From positions 189,697-253,696 of the forward strand of contig CAVTWD010000011.1 of NCBI GenBank assembly GCA_963738325.1: a stretch of DNA of 64,000 nt, written 5' to 3'. The position numbers and the translations under genes were made by a program. The notes below the pieces were generated by a model. That model saw nothing but the letters and a program-made list of their open reading frames with translations. It was not told the DNA's origin and made no database searches. Positions 47,635 through 57,501 of this stretch are shown in pieces (position 1 is the first letter of the stretch; each line of letters starts with the position of its first letter). This stretch comes from CAVTWD01 sp963738325 (GTDB lineage: Bacteria > Actinomycetota > Acidimicrobiia > Acidimicrobiales > Ilumatobacteraceae).

Positions 47635-47757
47635 ACTCGAACGATGACATCCGTTACGGCGGTGGACCCGTGTCCAGCGCCATGTTCGTGCCGGTAGGCC
47701 AGAGCCGCGCAGAGAGGCCGAGAATGCATCGCTCAGCGCGGCATCGGCTCGTGACGC

Positions 47758-47862
47758 TCAGGCGGTGGCGTCGACGGCGGTGAGGGCTTCGACGAACGAG
47801 TCAGGTTGTTCGATGTGGGGTACGTGGGCGGCACCGTCGATCACGTGAAGGGGCCAGCCGTG
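47758..47862 (-). pseudogene. C-terminal tail of an alpha/beta hydrolase
   Basis: The last 34 codons read GWPLHVIDGAAHVPHIEQPD and SFVEALTAV, the His-containing end of an alpha/beta hydrolase. The frame is joined at about 47862 directly to an IS21 istB fragment, so the rest of the hydrolase was lost at the junction. Confidence 0.55.
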
Positions 47863-48060
47863 ACGGTCTACCCATTGGGCGGCGGTGGCGAACGCGAGGC
47901 GGTGGCCGGCTTCGCACGCCCGGATGGACAGGCCGACGGCCAGGTAGGTCACAGTTGGTGCCGGGCGGCCCGAGGAACACGACGTTCTTGCGTTCGGCGA
48001 CGAAGTCGAGGGCGCCGATCGCGTGGGCGAGCCACCGCGGGTGCCGAGCGCCCGACCTCG
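47863..48060 (-). pseudogene. istB: IS21-family IstB ATPase remnant
   Basis: Minus-strand sequence reads GALDFVAERKNVVFLGPPGT (Walker A start) and, after a frameshift, AVGLSIRACEAGHRLAFATA followed by AQWVDR. This is the P-loop region of IstB transposition helper ATPases. Both ends are missing: one side fuses to the hydrolase tail and the other runs into sequence upstream of the permease stop. It marks an old IS21 insertion. Confidence 0.7.
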
Positions 48061-48144
48061 CGGTGGAGATCCGCGAGCGCACATCACAAGTCCTGAGCCG
48101 CCCCACGCGCGTGCATTCGGCGATCGTCTCGGGCGCGGCGCGAC

Positions 48145-50492
48145 TCAGACGGCGCGTTCGCGCACGACGCGGGCGACGTCGAGGCGTCTGACGATGCGGC
48201 GGGTCGGGATGTGCATCAACAGGGCGACGGCGAGGAGGGCGAACACGAGCAGTGCCGGTGTCGTGGGCCGCAGGCGAAGGGTGAAGTGGTAGAGGTCGCT
48301 GTTGAACGAGCTCATCAGCCAGCGTCCGGTCAGCCATCCAGCCGCCAGCCCGAAAGGGATGGCGGCTGCGACGAGGAGGGTGTTCTCCGCGGTCATGATG
48401 CGGGCGAGGGTCGACACGCGTGCTCCGGCGGCGCGCGAGTGTCGCGAGCTCGACGGTGCGTTCGGACACGTTCACCGACAGCGTGTTGAACAGCACGACG
48501 ACGGCGAGGATCGCGCCGAACAGCAGCATGACGCCGACGATGGCGTAGAAGAGGCCGAGCAGTTGGCGAACGGTTTCCTCGCTGCCGCGCACGTCGCGGA
48601 ACGCCACGACACCCGGGACCGCCTCGAGCGCGGCACGCGCCGCGGACCGGTCTGCTCCCCTTGCGTAGCTGACGAGCAGCGAGTGCTCGCCGTCACCGGC
48701 GGCGAGCTGTTGCGCGTAGGTGAGCGTTGTGTACGCCAGGCTGCCCAGCGGTTCGTGGACGAAGCCGGCGACGGTCACCGGCACTGGTCCGTTGTTGGCG
48801 ACGGTGACCTCGACGGTCTGTCCGACGTCGACTCCGAGCATCGACCGCAGCGCGTCGCCGAGCACGATCCCGTTGTCGGGGAGTGGCTGGTCGAAGTGGT
48901 GCATGGTCGTGTCCGGCGTGAAGCCGGTCAGCGCGGTCTGGTAGCGGCGTCCGCGATTGCTGAGGACGATGGGCACGTCGAGCGTGGGCTCGACCCGGCC
49001 GACGCCGGGCGCGGCTCGAGCGGCGGACAGCACGGCTGCGTCCGGGGCGCGGTCAGGTACAGCTGGGCGTCTTGGCGTTGGACGTGGTGGAACTGGTCGT
49101 CGAGGACCAGCGAAACGGTGTCGAGCATCCCGAGCGACGACAAGACGAGGACAGCGGCGAGCGCGACGCCGACGCCCGTGGACACCGCACGCCGAGGGCT
49201 GCGCGCCAGGTTGCGCAGCGCGAGCCTCGCCCGCACCGGCATGCCGCGGATCCCGGGCACGCGCTCGACGACGCTGCGGTGGGCGACACCCATGGGGGCG
49301 ACGCCGCGCATCGCCTCGACCGGTGCCACGCTGGTCGCGGCGCGCGCCGGGCCCACGGCGGCGAGGATCGCGGCGCCGGTTCCGACCGCGAGCCCGATGA
49401 GGGGTGTGAGCGGGTGGAAGTGAGCGACGGCCAAGGGGATGCCGAGTGAGGCCGCGTAGGTGCTGGTGAGCCACAAGGCAAGGCCGAGTCCACCGGCGGC
49501 ACCGATGGCCGCGCCGATGATGCCGGCGGTGGCGCCGTAGGCGATGTAGTGCAACAGCAGCCGCCGGCGGGGGTAGCCGTTGGCGGCGAGCATGCCGATC
49601 TGGCCGCGCTGGGTGCGCACGAGCCGGCCGAGCAGGACGTAGGCGGCGAGGGCGGCGGCCACCAGGAACAGCAGGGGGAACAGCACCGCCAGTTGCCCGA
49701 AGGCCGAGACGTCTTGTTGGAGGGCGTTGTTGGACGGCTGGTCGGCGCGGGTCATCACATCGCCGGCGCCGTTGGCCGCGGCGACTGTTCGGACCTGGTG
49801 CTCGAAGGCGGCACGGTCGACGCCTGCCGGGGCGCGAACGAGGACTTGGTGGGATGCCGCGCTGCCGGCCAGGTCGGCGACGAGGGCGTCGGGCGCGAAG
49901 GCGACACCGAAGTCGTCGGGCGAGGTGAGCAGGTCCTGGCGGCTGCGGGCCGGCCACAGGTACTCGGGTGACACCGCGATGCCGGCGATCCGGAACGGCC
50001 GCCACGTCACCGGCGAACACCTCGATCGTGTCGCCGATCTGCAGGTGGAAGTGGTCGGCCATGTGCCGCTCGACGATGAGGCTGTCCGGGCTGCGCGGGG
50101 TCAAGGGCAGTTCCCTGCTGCACGAGGAGCGCGTTCACCCGAGGCGCGCCAGTCGCGGGTTGCCCGACGAGCCGGCCGAGGAGCGTGTGGACCTCGCCGC
50201 CGGCGCCGATGCGAAACGGCAGATCCGTCTCGACGCGTGTGGCGACGGCCGGCGTCCCAGGCAGGCGGCGGACCGCGTCGGCGATCGACGAGGTGTCGCC
50301 TCCGGTGACGGTGACGTCCGCGAACGCGAGCCGGTCGTAGACGTGGGCGTAGGACGACTCGAGGTTGTGGTAGCTGTCGTAGGCGGCGCCAAAGACCGCC
50401 ACCCCGAGGGCCAAGGTGAGTGCGACCGCGGCGAACTGCACCCACTGACGGCGGGTGTCGCGGACGAGCTTCCGGGCGAGGAGGCTCACCAC
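48145..50492 (-). CDS. FtsX/MacB-type ABC transporter permease, several frameshifts
   Basis: Spliced over about four shifts (near 50100, 50010, 49060, 48430), the sequence forms one protein of about 780 residues. It has N-terminal LLARKLVRDTRRQWVQFAAV (first membrane helix), a periplasmic-type domain, and helices such as LAVLFPLLFLVAAALAAYVL, AYGATAGIIGAAIGAAGGLG and LFYAIVGVMLLFGAILAVVV. It ends TPALLVFALLAVALLMHIPT and RRLDVARVVRERAV. GTG 50492 overlaps the end of the ATPase gene. It forms an export or lipoprotein-release type ABC system with that ATPase. Confidence 0.82.
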
Positions 50493-51247
50493 TGGAGCGC
50501 CTCCGCCTCGACCGGATCCGCAACCGGCTGATCGTCAGTGATGGCCCCGCCGTGGAGCCACAGGATCCGGTCGGCCATGCGGGCGATCACCTGGTTGTGG
50601 GTCACGACCACCACGGTGCGGCCCTGCTCGCGGTTGACACCCCGCAGCAAGGCGAGCACCTGCCGTCCGGTGTCGAGGTCGAGGGCGCCGGTGGGCTCGT
50701 CACACAGCAACACCGGCGGATCCTTGGCCAGGGCGCGCGCCACCGCGACCCGCTGCTGCTCGCCACCCGACAGCGAGGCCGGGAAGTGCTCGAGCCGATC
50801 GCCGAGGCCGACCGCTCGGAGAAGTTCGGCGCTGCGGTCGCCGCGGCCGACCAGCTCGGCGATCAACGCCACGTTCTCACGGGCCGTCAACGTCGGGATG
50901 AGGTTGAAGAACTGGAACACGAACCCGACGTTGGTGCGGCGGAACTCTGCCAACCCGTCGGCGGCGAGGCCCCCGAGGTCCACACCCGCGACCCGCACGG
51001 TGCCTTCGGAGGCGGCGTCGATGCCGCCGATGATGTTGAGCAGCGTCGTCTTGCCCGACCCGCTCGGCCCCAACAGGACGACGAACTCGCCGGCGCCGAT
51101 CGACAGGTCAATCCCTCGAAGGGCGTCGACGGCCACGTCGCCCTCGCCGAAGCGGCGTCGGACACCCGTGAGTTCGATCGCCGCGCCGACACATGAGTCG
51201 GGGCTCCACACTGCGCTGCTGCGCGACTGCCGCGTTCTCGCTGTCAT
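50486..51247 (-). CDS. ABC transporter ATP-binding protein (LolD/MacB class)
   Basis: 253 residues from ATG 51247, which overlaps the stop of the SRPBCC gene (ATGA). Complete nucleotide-binding domain: Walker A LLGPSGSGKTTLLNIIGG, Q-loop FVFQFFNLIPTLTARENVAL, signature LSGGEQQRVAVARALA, Walker B VLLCDEPTGALD and H-loop VVVVTHNQVIARMADRI. The gene order ATPase then FtsX-type permease is characteristic of MacB/LolCDE-like transporters. Confidence 0.94.
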   Translation of the reverse strand: MTARTRQSRSSAVWSPDSCVGAAIELTGVRRRFGEGDVAVDALRGIDLSIGAGEFVVLLGPSGSGKTTLLNIIGGIDAASEGTVRVAGVDLGGLAADGLAEFRRTNVGFVFQFFNLIPTLTARENVALIAELVGRGDRSAELLRAVGLGDRLEHFPASLSGGEQQRVAVARALAKDPPVLLCDEPTGALDLDTGRQVLALLRGVNREQGRTVVVVTHNQVIARMADRILWLHGGAITDDQPVADPVEAEALQW

Positions 51248-51576
51248 GGCGACCGCCTCGCATGGTACTCGCTTCGTTCCTTCAGACCAGCGGCCTCGAG
51301 GGCGACGTAGCGCGTGGTGATCCGGCGGCTGGCAAGGGCGACGAGGGTGCCGAGGAGGCCCGTCTGAGTGAGGGCAAGGACAGCGGTGCTGGTCCACGCC
51401 AGGCTGGGGAGCTTCGGTTGTCGAATGCGCACGCGGTGGCCGTCGGCAAGGGTGCCGTCGAGGAGCTCGACGGATCGGACGGATCGGGTCCACTCGGGCC
51501 AACGTTCGACGTCGGCGAGGGTCTCCCAGACGACGTCGGGCGAGGCGTTGATGCGGATGCGGACTTCGTGGTTCAC
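51244..51576 (-). CDS. SRPBCC-family (polyketide cyclase/START-like) protein, internally shortened
   Basis: 110 residues, against about 150 for close relatives. It begins NHEVRIRINASPDVVWETLA and DVERWPEWTRSVRSVELLDG, the usual start of this fold, and ends LGTLVALASRRITTRYVALE. The central strands between LPSLAWTSTAV and LALTQTGLLG are apparently missing, in frame. It overlaps the ABC ATPase start by four bases, suggesting co-translation. The remaining fold may not close properly. Confidence 0.75.
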   Translation of the reverse strand: MNHEVRIRINASPDVVWETLADVERWPEWTRSVRSVELLDGTLADGHRVRIRQPKLPSLAWTSTAVLALTQTGLLGTLVALASRRITTRYVALEAAGLKERSEYHARRSP

Positions 51577-51601
51577 GGAACCCTCCTTCGGTGGTTGGTG
51601 A

Positions 51602-52378
51602 TCACGCCCCGAGCGGGCGCCGCTCAGAGCTCATCGGCACCCCCGCTTGGACGAAGTACTCGTCGGCAGCCCACGCGCGATAGGTGGCCTTCCCCATCGC
51701 GGAGATGAGCTCGGCGGTCTGTGACGCGTGCGCGGAGAGCGCGGCAATCTTGCGCTCGAGCGCTGCGCCACGGAGCTCGAGCGCGAATGCGACCTCGTCC
51801 CGCTCGACCGCTGGTGGCCCGTCGGGGCCGAAGATCGGAATGCGCCGATGGAGGTCGGCGTACATGTCGCGAAACGCGACCGTCTTGGTGGCGTAGAGCA
51901 GTCGTGGTCGGTGGCGAGCGCCCTCGGCCGCTGTCGTGGCCCATCTCCCGACGGCGATGTGGTCGGGGTGGCCAGTCATGCCGTCGGGGCCGAACGTGAC
52001 CACGGTGTCGGCAGCGACGTCGTCGAGCACTCGCAGGATCATCGTCGTGGCGTCGGCCGGGTCAGCGGTGTCGCAGCTTCCGTCGCGGTAGGGCAACCAG
52101 ACGTGATCGTCGACGCCAACGGCGCGCAGCGATGCGTGCAGCTCGCGTTCTCGGGCGCGGGCGAGCCGGGCGGGTGGCCAGCGCGCCGGGTCGGACGTGC
52201 CCAGCTCGCCGCGGGTCGCCGTGACGCACACGACACGGTTCCCGGCGTCGACTGCCGCGCCCATGAGACCGGCCGACAGGTACGCCTCGTCGTCTGGGTG
52301 CGCCCAGACACCGACGACGGTGCCGAGCCCGCGCACGCCGGTCGATGGCGATTCGACTTCAACCTGTTGTCGCGACAC
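51602..52378 (-). CDS. PIG-L/LmbE-family deacetylase
   Basis: 258 residues. The zinc-binding signature is VVGVWAHPDDEAYLSAG near the N-terminus, followed by VCVTATRGELGTSD, and the distal histidines in TGHPDHIAVGRWATTA. Family members remove acetyl groups from GlcNAc-type substrates (for example in mycothiol biosynthesis) or cleave mycothiol conjugates. This one is not assignable to MshB or Mca by eye. Its start overlaps the end of the MFS gene by about 20 bases. Confidence 0.9.
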   Translation of the reverse strand: MSRQQVEVESPSTGVRGLGTVVGVWAHPDDEAYLSAGLMGAAVDAGNRVVCVTATRGELGTSDPARWPPARLARARERELHASLRAVGVDDHVWLPYRDGSCDTADPADATTMILRVLDDVAADTVVTFGPDGMTGHPDHIAVGRWATTAAEGARHRPRLLYATKTVAFRDMYADLHRRIPIFGPDGPPAVERDEVAFALELRGAALERKIAALSAHASQTAELISAMGKATYRAWAADEYFVQAGVPMSSERRPLGA

Positions 52379-53625
52379 GGCGGTCTCCTCTCTCGATCGT
52401 GGCGATCGGTCGCTGTCGCGAGAGCCTCAGGGCGATGGCGACGACGGCCGCGACCGTGACGAGGTACCAGGTGGTCACGGTTGCGAGGCCGAAGCGATCG
52501 GCTGCTTGTCCGGCGATGATGACGGGCAGACTGAGCGCGACATAGCAGAGCGTTACGTACGTCGACATGACGCGGCTGCGCTCGTGCAGCGGCGCGACCT
52601 GTTGGACCGCAGCCATGGCGTTCATCTGTGCGACACCCGCACCGGCACCGCGACGATCAGCCCCCCGACGATCGCGACAGGCAGGCAGGTGAGGAGGCTC
52701 GACGCCGCGATCATTCCCATGCCGGCGACGACGGCCAACAGTGCATTCGTGGTGGGGCGGCGGCCGATTCGGCGGCGGAGCACGAGCTGTGAAGCTCCCG
52801 TCGTGAACGCGACGAGCGCAGCGAACAACCCGCCGACGAGCGGTCGGGTGATGCGGACGTTCAGCTCGTCATGCAAGAACGACGGTGAGAGGGCGAACAC
52901 CCACCCGACGACCATGAACGTCGCCGCGCCCATGGCCGCGGGACCGGCCAAGGCTGATCGGATCTCAGGCGGCACATCGGCGCGCGCGAACGCTGATGGA
53001 GACGTCGTCGAGCACCTGCGGCCGCGTCTCTAGGTATCCGCACCAGGGCACCGGTGAGCAGCGATGCCAGGACGATGTCGAGCACGTAGGGAGACGTGGT
53101 GGGCCACGGCGTCGCCTCCGCGAGGAGTCCACCCGTCAATGGGCCCAGAACCATGCCTGCCGCCATGGCAACCGATGCCGCCAGCGACGCGGCAGCGAGA
53201 TGGCCCGCCGGATGCAGCTCCCGGATCGCGATCGAGACACACGACATGACCAGTGCGCTGGCGACGCCGTAGATGATCTCGCCCGCGAACAGCCACGCGA
53301 CGCTGCGGGCGGCGACGAACGCCGCGGAGCTGACGATCGTGAGCGCAATGCCGGCAACGAGGAGCGGTCGTCGGCCGACGCGATCCGCGACCGGACCGAG
53401 CACGACGAGCGCTGGGATCAGGACCGCCACGTAGGAGCTGAACAGCAGCGTGACGACGCCCGAGCCGAAGCCGTAGCGGTGCTCGTAGATCGGAAACAGC
53501 GGCGTGGGCAGGTTGCTTCCGGCGAACAGAAGCACCTGCGCGGCCACGACCAGGCCGAAGCTCGTACGCAGCGACCACGTGGACGCGGCGGCCGTTCGGG
53601 TCAGCGCTGCCTGTCGGGTTGCCAT
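52359..53625 (-). CDS. MFS transporter, two frameshifts
   Basis: Three frames join into a 12-helix MFS protein of about 420 residues. Part one runs from SLRTSFGLVVAAQVLLFAGS with motif A as LGPVADRVGRRPLLVAGIAL and the motif AMAAGMVLGPLTGGLLAEAT. Part two has FMVVGWVFALSPSFLHDEL and LVLRRRIGRRPTTNALL. Part three reads YVTLCYVALSLPVIIAGQAA and DRFGLATVTTWYL. Shifts are near 52990 and 52625. The ATG overlaps the previous stop as TGATG. It probably exports a small molecule. Confidence 0.82.
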
Positions 53626-54636
53626 CACTGCAACGTCCTCGCAGGAGCGACAGCGTCGATCATGGCGGCGAGGTCGTCGGCGGTCACGCCGAAGGGCGCG
53701 ACCAGCGCCAATGCGTCTGCATGCGGGTGCCAGCGGCGGCAGAGCGCGGCGGCGTCGTCATAGGTTCCGAACACGAGCACGTCGTTCGCGAGGCGAATCG
53801 CCGAAGACGGCAGCACCGGGTGCCGCGGGTCGCTGTTCGCCTCCAGGAGCGCGTCGAGCTCGCGCCGGTACCCGTGCGCGCGCAGCACCCTCGGATACAC
53901 CGGTCCCATCCTCGTGGCGTACGTGACGAGCCAGCGAGCGGCGATCCGGGCTGCACTCTCCTCGTCCGCCGCCAGCGCAACCGGCACCGCGGCAGTGACC
54001 GTCGCAGACGTCGGCGGTACACGCTCGGTCGCGGCGGCGGCGATCAGCTCGCGGCCGTCGTCGAGTCCGACCGGTGGGACCAGGAATGGAAGCCAGTGGT
54101 CGGCGAGGGCGCCTGCGAGACGGATGCTGGGCGGGGTGATGGCGGCCATCGCGATCGGCACGGGGGCCTCGGGCGGGCGGCCGAGCGGCAGCGGTCGCGC
54201 ACCGCCTGGTGTGGTCGGCAGCCGCTCGCCTTGCAGCAGGGCGCGGACGGCGACGGCGGTCTGCTCGTACCTGGTCGAGGGAGGCTTGCCACGGTTGCCC
54301 GTGGAAGCCCTCGGTGATCGGCGGCGTGCTTGCCCCCAAGCCGAGGGTGAAGCGTCCCCCGGAGAGGCGCTGCAGCTCCGCGGCGGTGAGGGCCAGCGTC
54401 GCCGGGGTGCGGCTCCAGACGGACAGCACCCCGGTCATCAGGCCGATGCGGTCGGTTCGGTCAGCCAGCCGGGCGAGCACGATCGGCGCCGCGAGGCTCA
54501 TGGCCTCGGCCACCGAGACGAACGCCATGCCGCGGGACTCGGCGTGCACCGCGACGCGGGTGATGACGTCGACGCGATCTTCGAACGGGGTGAAGGCAAC
54601 GCCAACTGGCACGGGAGCGAGTGTCGTGTTCGCCAT
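53625..54636 (-). CDS. LLM-class flavin-dependent oxidoreductase, one frameshift
   Basis: Starts ATG 54636 (ANTTLAPVPVGVAFTPFEDR). Bacterial-luciferase-like features are AAPIVLARLADRTDRIGLMT, SRTPATLALTAAELQRLSGG and RFTLGLGASTPPITEGFHGQ. Near 54285 the frame shifts and the sequence resumes as VPIAMAAITPPSIRLAGALA and DHWLPFLVPP, continuing to the stop at 53625. Corrected length is about 335, normal for F420- or FMN-dependent LLM enzymes. It is first in the minus-strand series 54636-48145. Confidence 0.82.
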
Positions 54637-54949
54637 CGTCACGCAGCCTCCGCATCGCAGGGCCGGGTCGAGACACCGCACCCGATGATGCCGAGGTAAC
54701 ACGCTCCCCGACCTCTTGGTGTAGGTCGATGGTCGTGTCGTTGTCGGCGGAAGACGCCGTGGCCGCACTTCGGTGCGTGCTGGCGGCGCGGCGGGCCGGC
54801 GTGAGCAGCGCGGCGCCGAGAACCGAGGGCGTCCGACGCATCGATGTGCGTCGGTTCGCTTGGCGGGCGAGCACGCTCCGTTGGGCATCGGCGCGCCTGC
54901 GCTCCATGTGTTGGCGCGCGAGGGCTTCGGTCATGAGGGGGTGCAACAT
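54461..54949 (-). CDS. Possible small basic protein upstream of the LLM gene (end uncertain)
   Basis: ATG 54949 has a good AAGGAG site eight bases upstream and begins MLHPLMTEALARQHMERRRA then DAQRSVLARQANRRT. This Arg/Ala-rich helical start is common in small actinobacterial proteins of unknown function. The frame has no stop before it enters the LLM gene, so the true end is probably nearer 54650-54800 after an indel. Only the first 70 or so residues look coding. Confidence 0.25.
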   Translation of the reverse strand: MLHPLMTEALARQHMERRRADAQRSVLARQANRRTSMRRTPSVLGAALLTPARRAASTHRSAATASSADNDTTIDLHQEVGERVTSASSGAVSRPGPAMRRLRDDGEHDTRSRASWRCLHPVRRSRRRHHPRRGARRVPRHGVRLGGRGHEPRGADRARPAG

Positions 54950-55057
54950 CGTCGATCGCTCCTTCTGTCGGCGACGACTCGGTCCGGCTTCGCGCTCCGG
55001 TGGTCGGTGTGGATGGCTCGGGAGTGCGCCGGCTGCTCGATGGCGTCCGGCGCGCGG

Positions 55058-56174
55058 CTAGCCGATTGGCGCCAGCCCGAGGGTGACGCGGCCGGTGAGT
55101 CGGGTCTGCTTGCCTCGCGGCAGGGGATGGAACAGCGATCCGTGGATGTCTCGGTAGAGGCGCTCCAGCGGCGACGAGCGCGTGTAGCCGACACCTCCGA
55201 CGAGCTCGATCGCGAGGCGCACGGTCTGGATCAACGCGTCGGTGGCGACGGTCTTGCGGCTGAGCATCCGTGCGGCGAGCGCGTCGGTGTTGTCGAAGTG
55301 CAGGTCGTCGGCGTCGAGGAACATGGCGCGGACGGCGTCGGCACCCGTCGTGTAGGCGTTCATCATCTCGCCGGCGAGTTGGAGCACGTGGTCGTCGCTC
55401 CGGCCGTAGGTCAGGTCGACGGCGGCGTCGACGGCGGCGTCGGCGATCCCGACGTAGGCGGCCATGATGAGCGGCAGGGCGGCTCCGAGGACGGTGTTCC
55501 ACACGGGATGCCATTCGGTCGCCGATCGGGTCAGCGACACGGCGGTGTCGGGCACGAACACGTCGTCGAGCACGACGGTGTGCGAGCCGGTGGCGCGCAG
55601 GCCGAGTGTGTCCCAGGTGCGCTCGATCCGGACACCCTCGGCGGTGAACGGGATCCCGAAGTGGATCACCTTGGGCTCGGTGTCGTCCCAATGGATGCTG
55701 GTGACGAGGAGGTCACCGACCTCGCAGCCACTCGCGGGAGCCTTGCGTGCGTTGACACGGAAGCCGCCGGCGACCTTGGTCGCGGTGCCGTTCGACGCGA
55801 TCCAGTCCGATGCGCCCGTTGAGATCGCAATGGCGCCGCCTGCGATCTTCCGTAGGAACGGTTCGGCGTCGATGCCGTGATGGTGGCGCCACACCTGCGC
55901 GGCGACGAGGTGGGAGTGCATGGCGAGCGTGACCGCGACGGCCGGGTCGCCGGCGCCGAGCACGCGCAGGATCTCGCCCATCTCGCGCATGCGTCGCCCC
56001 GGCGCCGCCGAACGTGGGCGGCACGAGGGCGGCGGTGACACCGGCGTCACGCAGCTGGTTGAAGGCCGCGACGTCGAGCTCACCCGTTCGGTCGGAGCTT
56101 TGTGCCGTTGCCCGCAGATCGGCCGCGATCTTCGCGACCTCATCGAGCAGGTGCAGTGGTTGTGGGGGGTGCAT
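55058..56174 (-). CDS. Acyl-CoA dehydrogenase family protein, one frameshift
   Basis: ATG 56174 begins HPPQPLHLLDEVAKIAADLR, then QLRDAGVTAALVPPTFGGAG. After a shift near 56005 it continues EMGEILRVLGAGDPAVAVTL, STGASDWIASNGTATKVAGG, SHTVVLDDVFVPDTAVSLTR and the C-terminal helical domain ending RDIHGSLFHPLPRGKQTRLT. Length after correction is about 370. The family includes acyl-CoA dehydrogenases and DszC-like flavin monooxygenases; which of these applies is not clear. Confidence 0.82.
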
Positions 56175-56284
56175 CGATGGTTGTCATGGTTCGAACGTAC
56201 GGATGACGTTGCCGGACGACGAGTGCAGAGATTGGACCGTCCCGGTCCAGCTTCTGGACCGATCGGCCGCACGCGGACCCAGCG

Positions 56285-56617
56285 TCATCCCAACTCTCGA
56301 GCCCACCGCCTGGACCAAGCGTCGAGCGGCCTGATGGCGTCGCCCAGCGCGCGACCGAGGGTCGTCAACGTGTACGCCTCGTCGTGACGACCGATCAGCC
56401 CGGCTTCGGTCAGCTCCCGGAGCCGGTCGTACAGCACGCTCGGCGACAGCCCCTCGCAGCGCGACAGAAGCGCCCGGGCGCCGAGCGGCTCGGCCTGGAG
56501 CTCCCAGAGAATGCGTAGCGCCCATCGCCGGCCCAGGAGGTCGAGTGCGGCCATGATCGGCCGCCCGGTCCTCGACGCCCGTACCGGCCGTCCGGGCTTC
56601 GGTGTCCGCGATGGCAT
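56285..56617 (-). CDS. HxlR-like winged-helix regulator
   Basis: 110 residues. IMAALDLLGRRWALRILWEL, ALLSRCEGLSPSVLYDRLRE and TEAGLIGRHDEAYTLTTLGR form the MarR/HxlR-type winged helix, with no ligand domain. It is divergent from the carboxymuconolactone-decarboxylase-like gene; the 95-bp intergenic region holds two palindromes that are probable binding sites. Confidence 0.87.
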   Translation of the reverse strand: MPSRTPKPGRPVRASRTGRPIMAALDLLGRRWALRILWELQAEPLGARALLSRCEGLSPSVLYDRLRELTEAGLIGRHDEAYTLTTLGRALGDAIRPLDAWSRRWARELG

Positions 56618-56634
56618 CCGTCACCTCCCTCTTG

Positions 56635-56687
56635 CGTTTCGTTTTTCGAAACGTTATCGTGGCGACAGGCGTTACTGATTCCGTAAC
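56635..56687. promoter_or_regulatory. Two palindromic operators between divergent genes
   Basis: CGTTTCG-N5-CGAAACG occupies 56635-56653, and GTTAC-N7-GTAAC lies at 56671-56687. Both are in the 95-bp spacer between the HxlR-like regulator and the CMD-family gene, and the T-rich centre contrasts with the GC-rich background. They are candidate autoregulatory and target operators of the adjacent regulator. Confidence 0.5.
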
Positions 56688-56712
56688 ACAGAGCAGGAGG
56701 AGGAGAGCTGAC

Positions 56713-57282
56713 GTGACCCGCATCCCGCCTCGCGAAGCCCCGTTCGACCCCGAGACACGTGCGGCGCTCGAGCGGATGATGCCGGCAGGTGTGCCGCCGA
56801 TCGCGCTGTTCCGGACGTTCGCCCACAACCTCCCCATGACCGATGCGATGCACGGTTGGGGGTCATACGAGCTGAGCAAGGCACTCTCGCTCTCGTTGCG
56901 GGACCGCGAGATCGTCATCGATCGGACGTGTGCGAGATGCGGATGCGAGTACGAGTGGGGCGTTCATGTCGCGTTCTTCGCTGCTCGCGCGGCACTCGAT
57001 GACGGTCAGATCGACTCACTGGCGTGTGGCAGTGCGGATGATCCGTGCTGGACATCCGAACGCGACCGCACACTGATCCGGGCAGTCGACGCGCTGCATG
57101 ACACCGCCGACATCCCGAACGAGCTGTGGGATGGGCTGGTCACGCAGTTCGGCGCTGACCAGATCCTCGACCTGACGATGCTGTGCGGCTGGTACCACGC
57201 CATCAGCTTCACCGCGGTCGCGGCTCGTGTCCCGCTCGAGGACTTCGCTCCGCGATTCGCGCCTCCCACACCGCGCTCGTGA
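56713..57282 (+). CDS. Carboxymuconolactone decarboxylase (AhpD-like) family protein
   Basis: 189 residues from GTG 56713, with AGGAGGAGGAG upstream. The CMD motif is present as LSLRDREIVIDRTCARCGCE followed by YEWGVHVAFFAARA, with Cys-x-x-Cys and the His of AhpD-like disulfide enzymes. Later MLCGWYHAISFTAVAARVPL. Possible roles are peroxide or electrophile defence or decarboxylation. It is likely repressed or activated by the divergent HxlR-type regulator. Confidence 0.88.
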   Translation: MTRIPPREAPFDPETRAALERMMPAGVPPIALFRTFAHNLPMTDAMHGWGSYELSKALSLSLRDREIVIDRTCARCGCEYEWGVHVAFFAARAALDDGQIDSLACGSADDPCWTSERDRTLIRAVDALHDTADIPNELWDGLVTQFGADQILDLTMLCGWYHAISFTAVAARVPLEDFAPRFAPPTPRS

Positions 57283-57501
57283 AGGGTCGCAGCCAATGAC
57301 GGCATGACGACGACGATCGTCCGTGACGCCGTTGACACGGCCACGTTGTACTCCACGCTCGAAGTGATGAACGGTGTTACCGGACGCCGCGCGTTTCCGG
57401 TTTCGTGTGCACATAGCGCTGGCGTGGCGGGAACACACGAGCGACCGAGGATCGCAAGGATCGACGACGTACCTCGCCGTCGCAGTCGTCGTGGACCCGA
57501 C

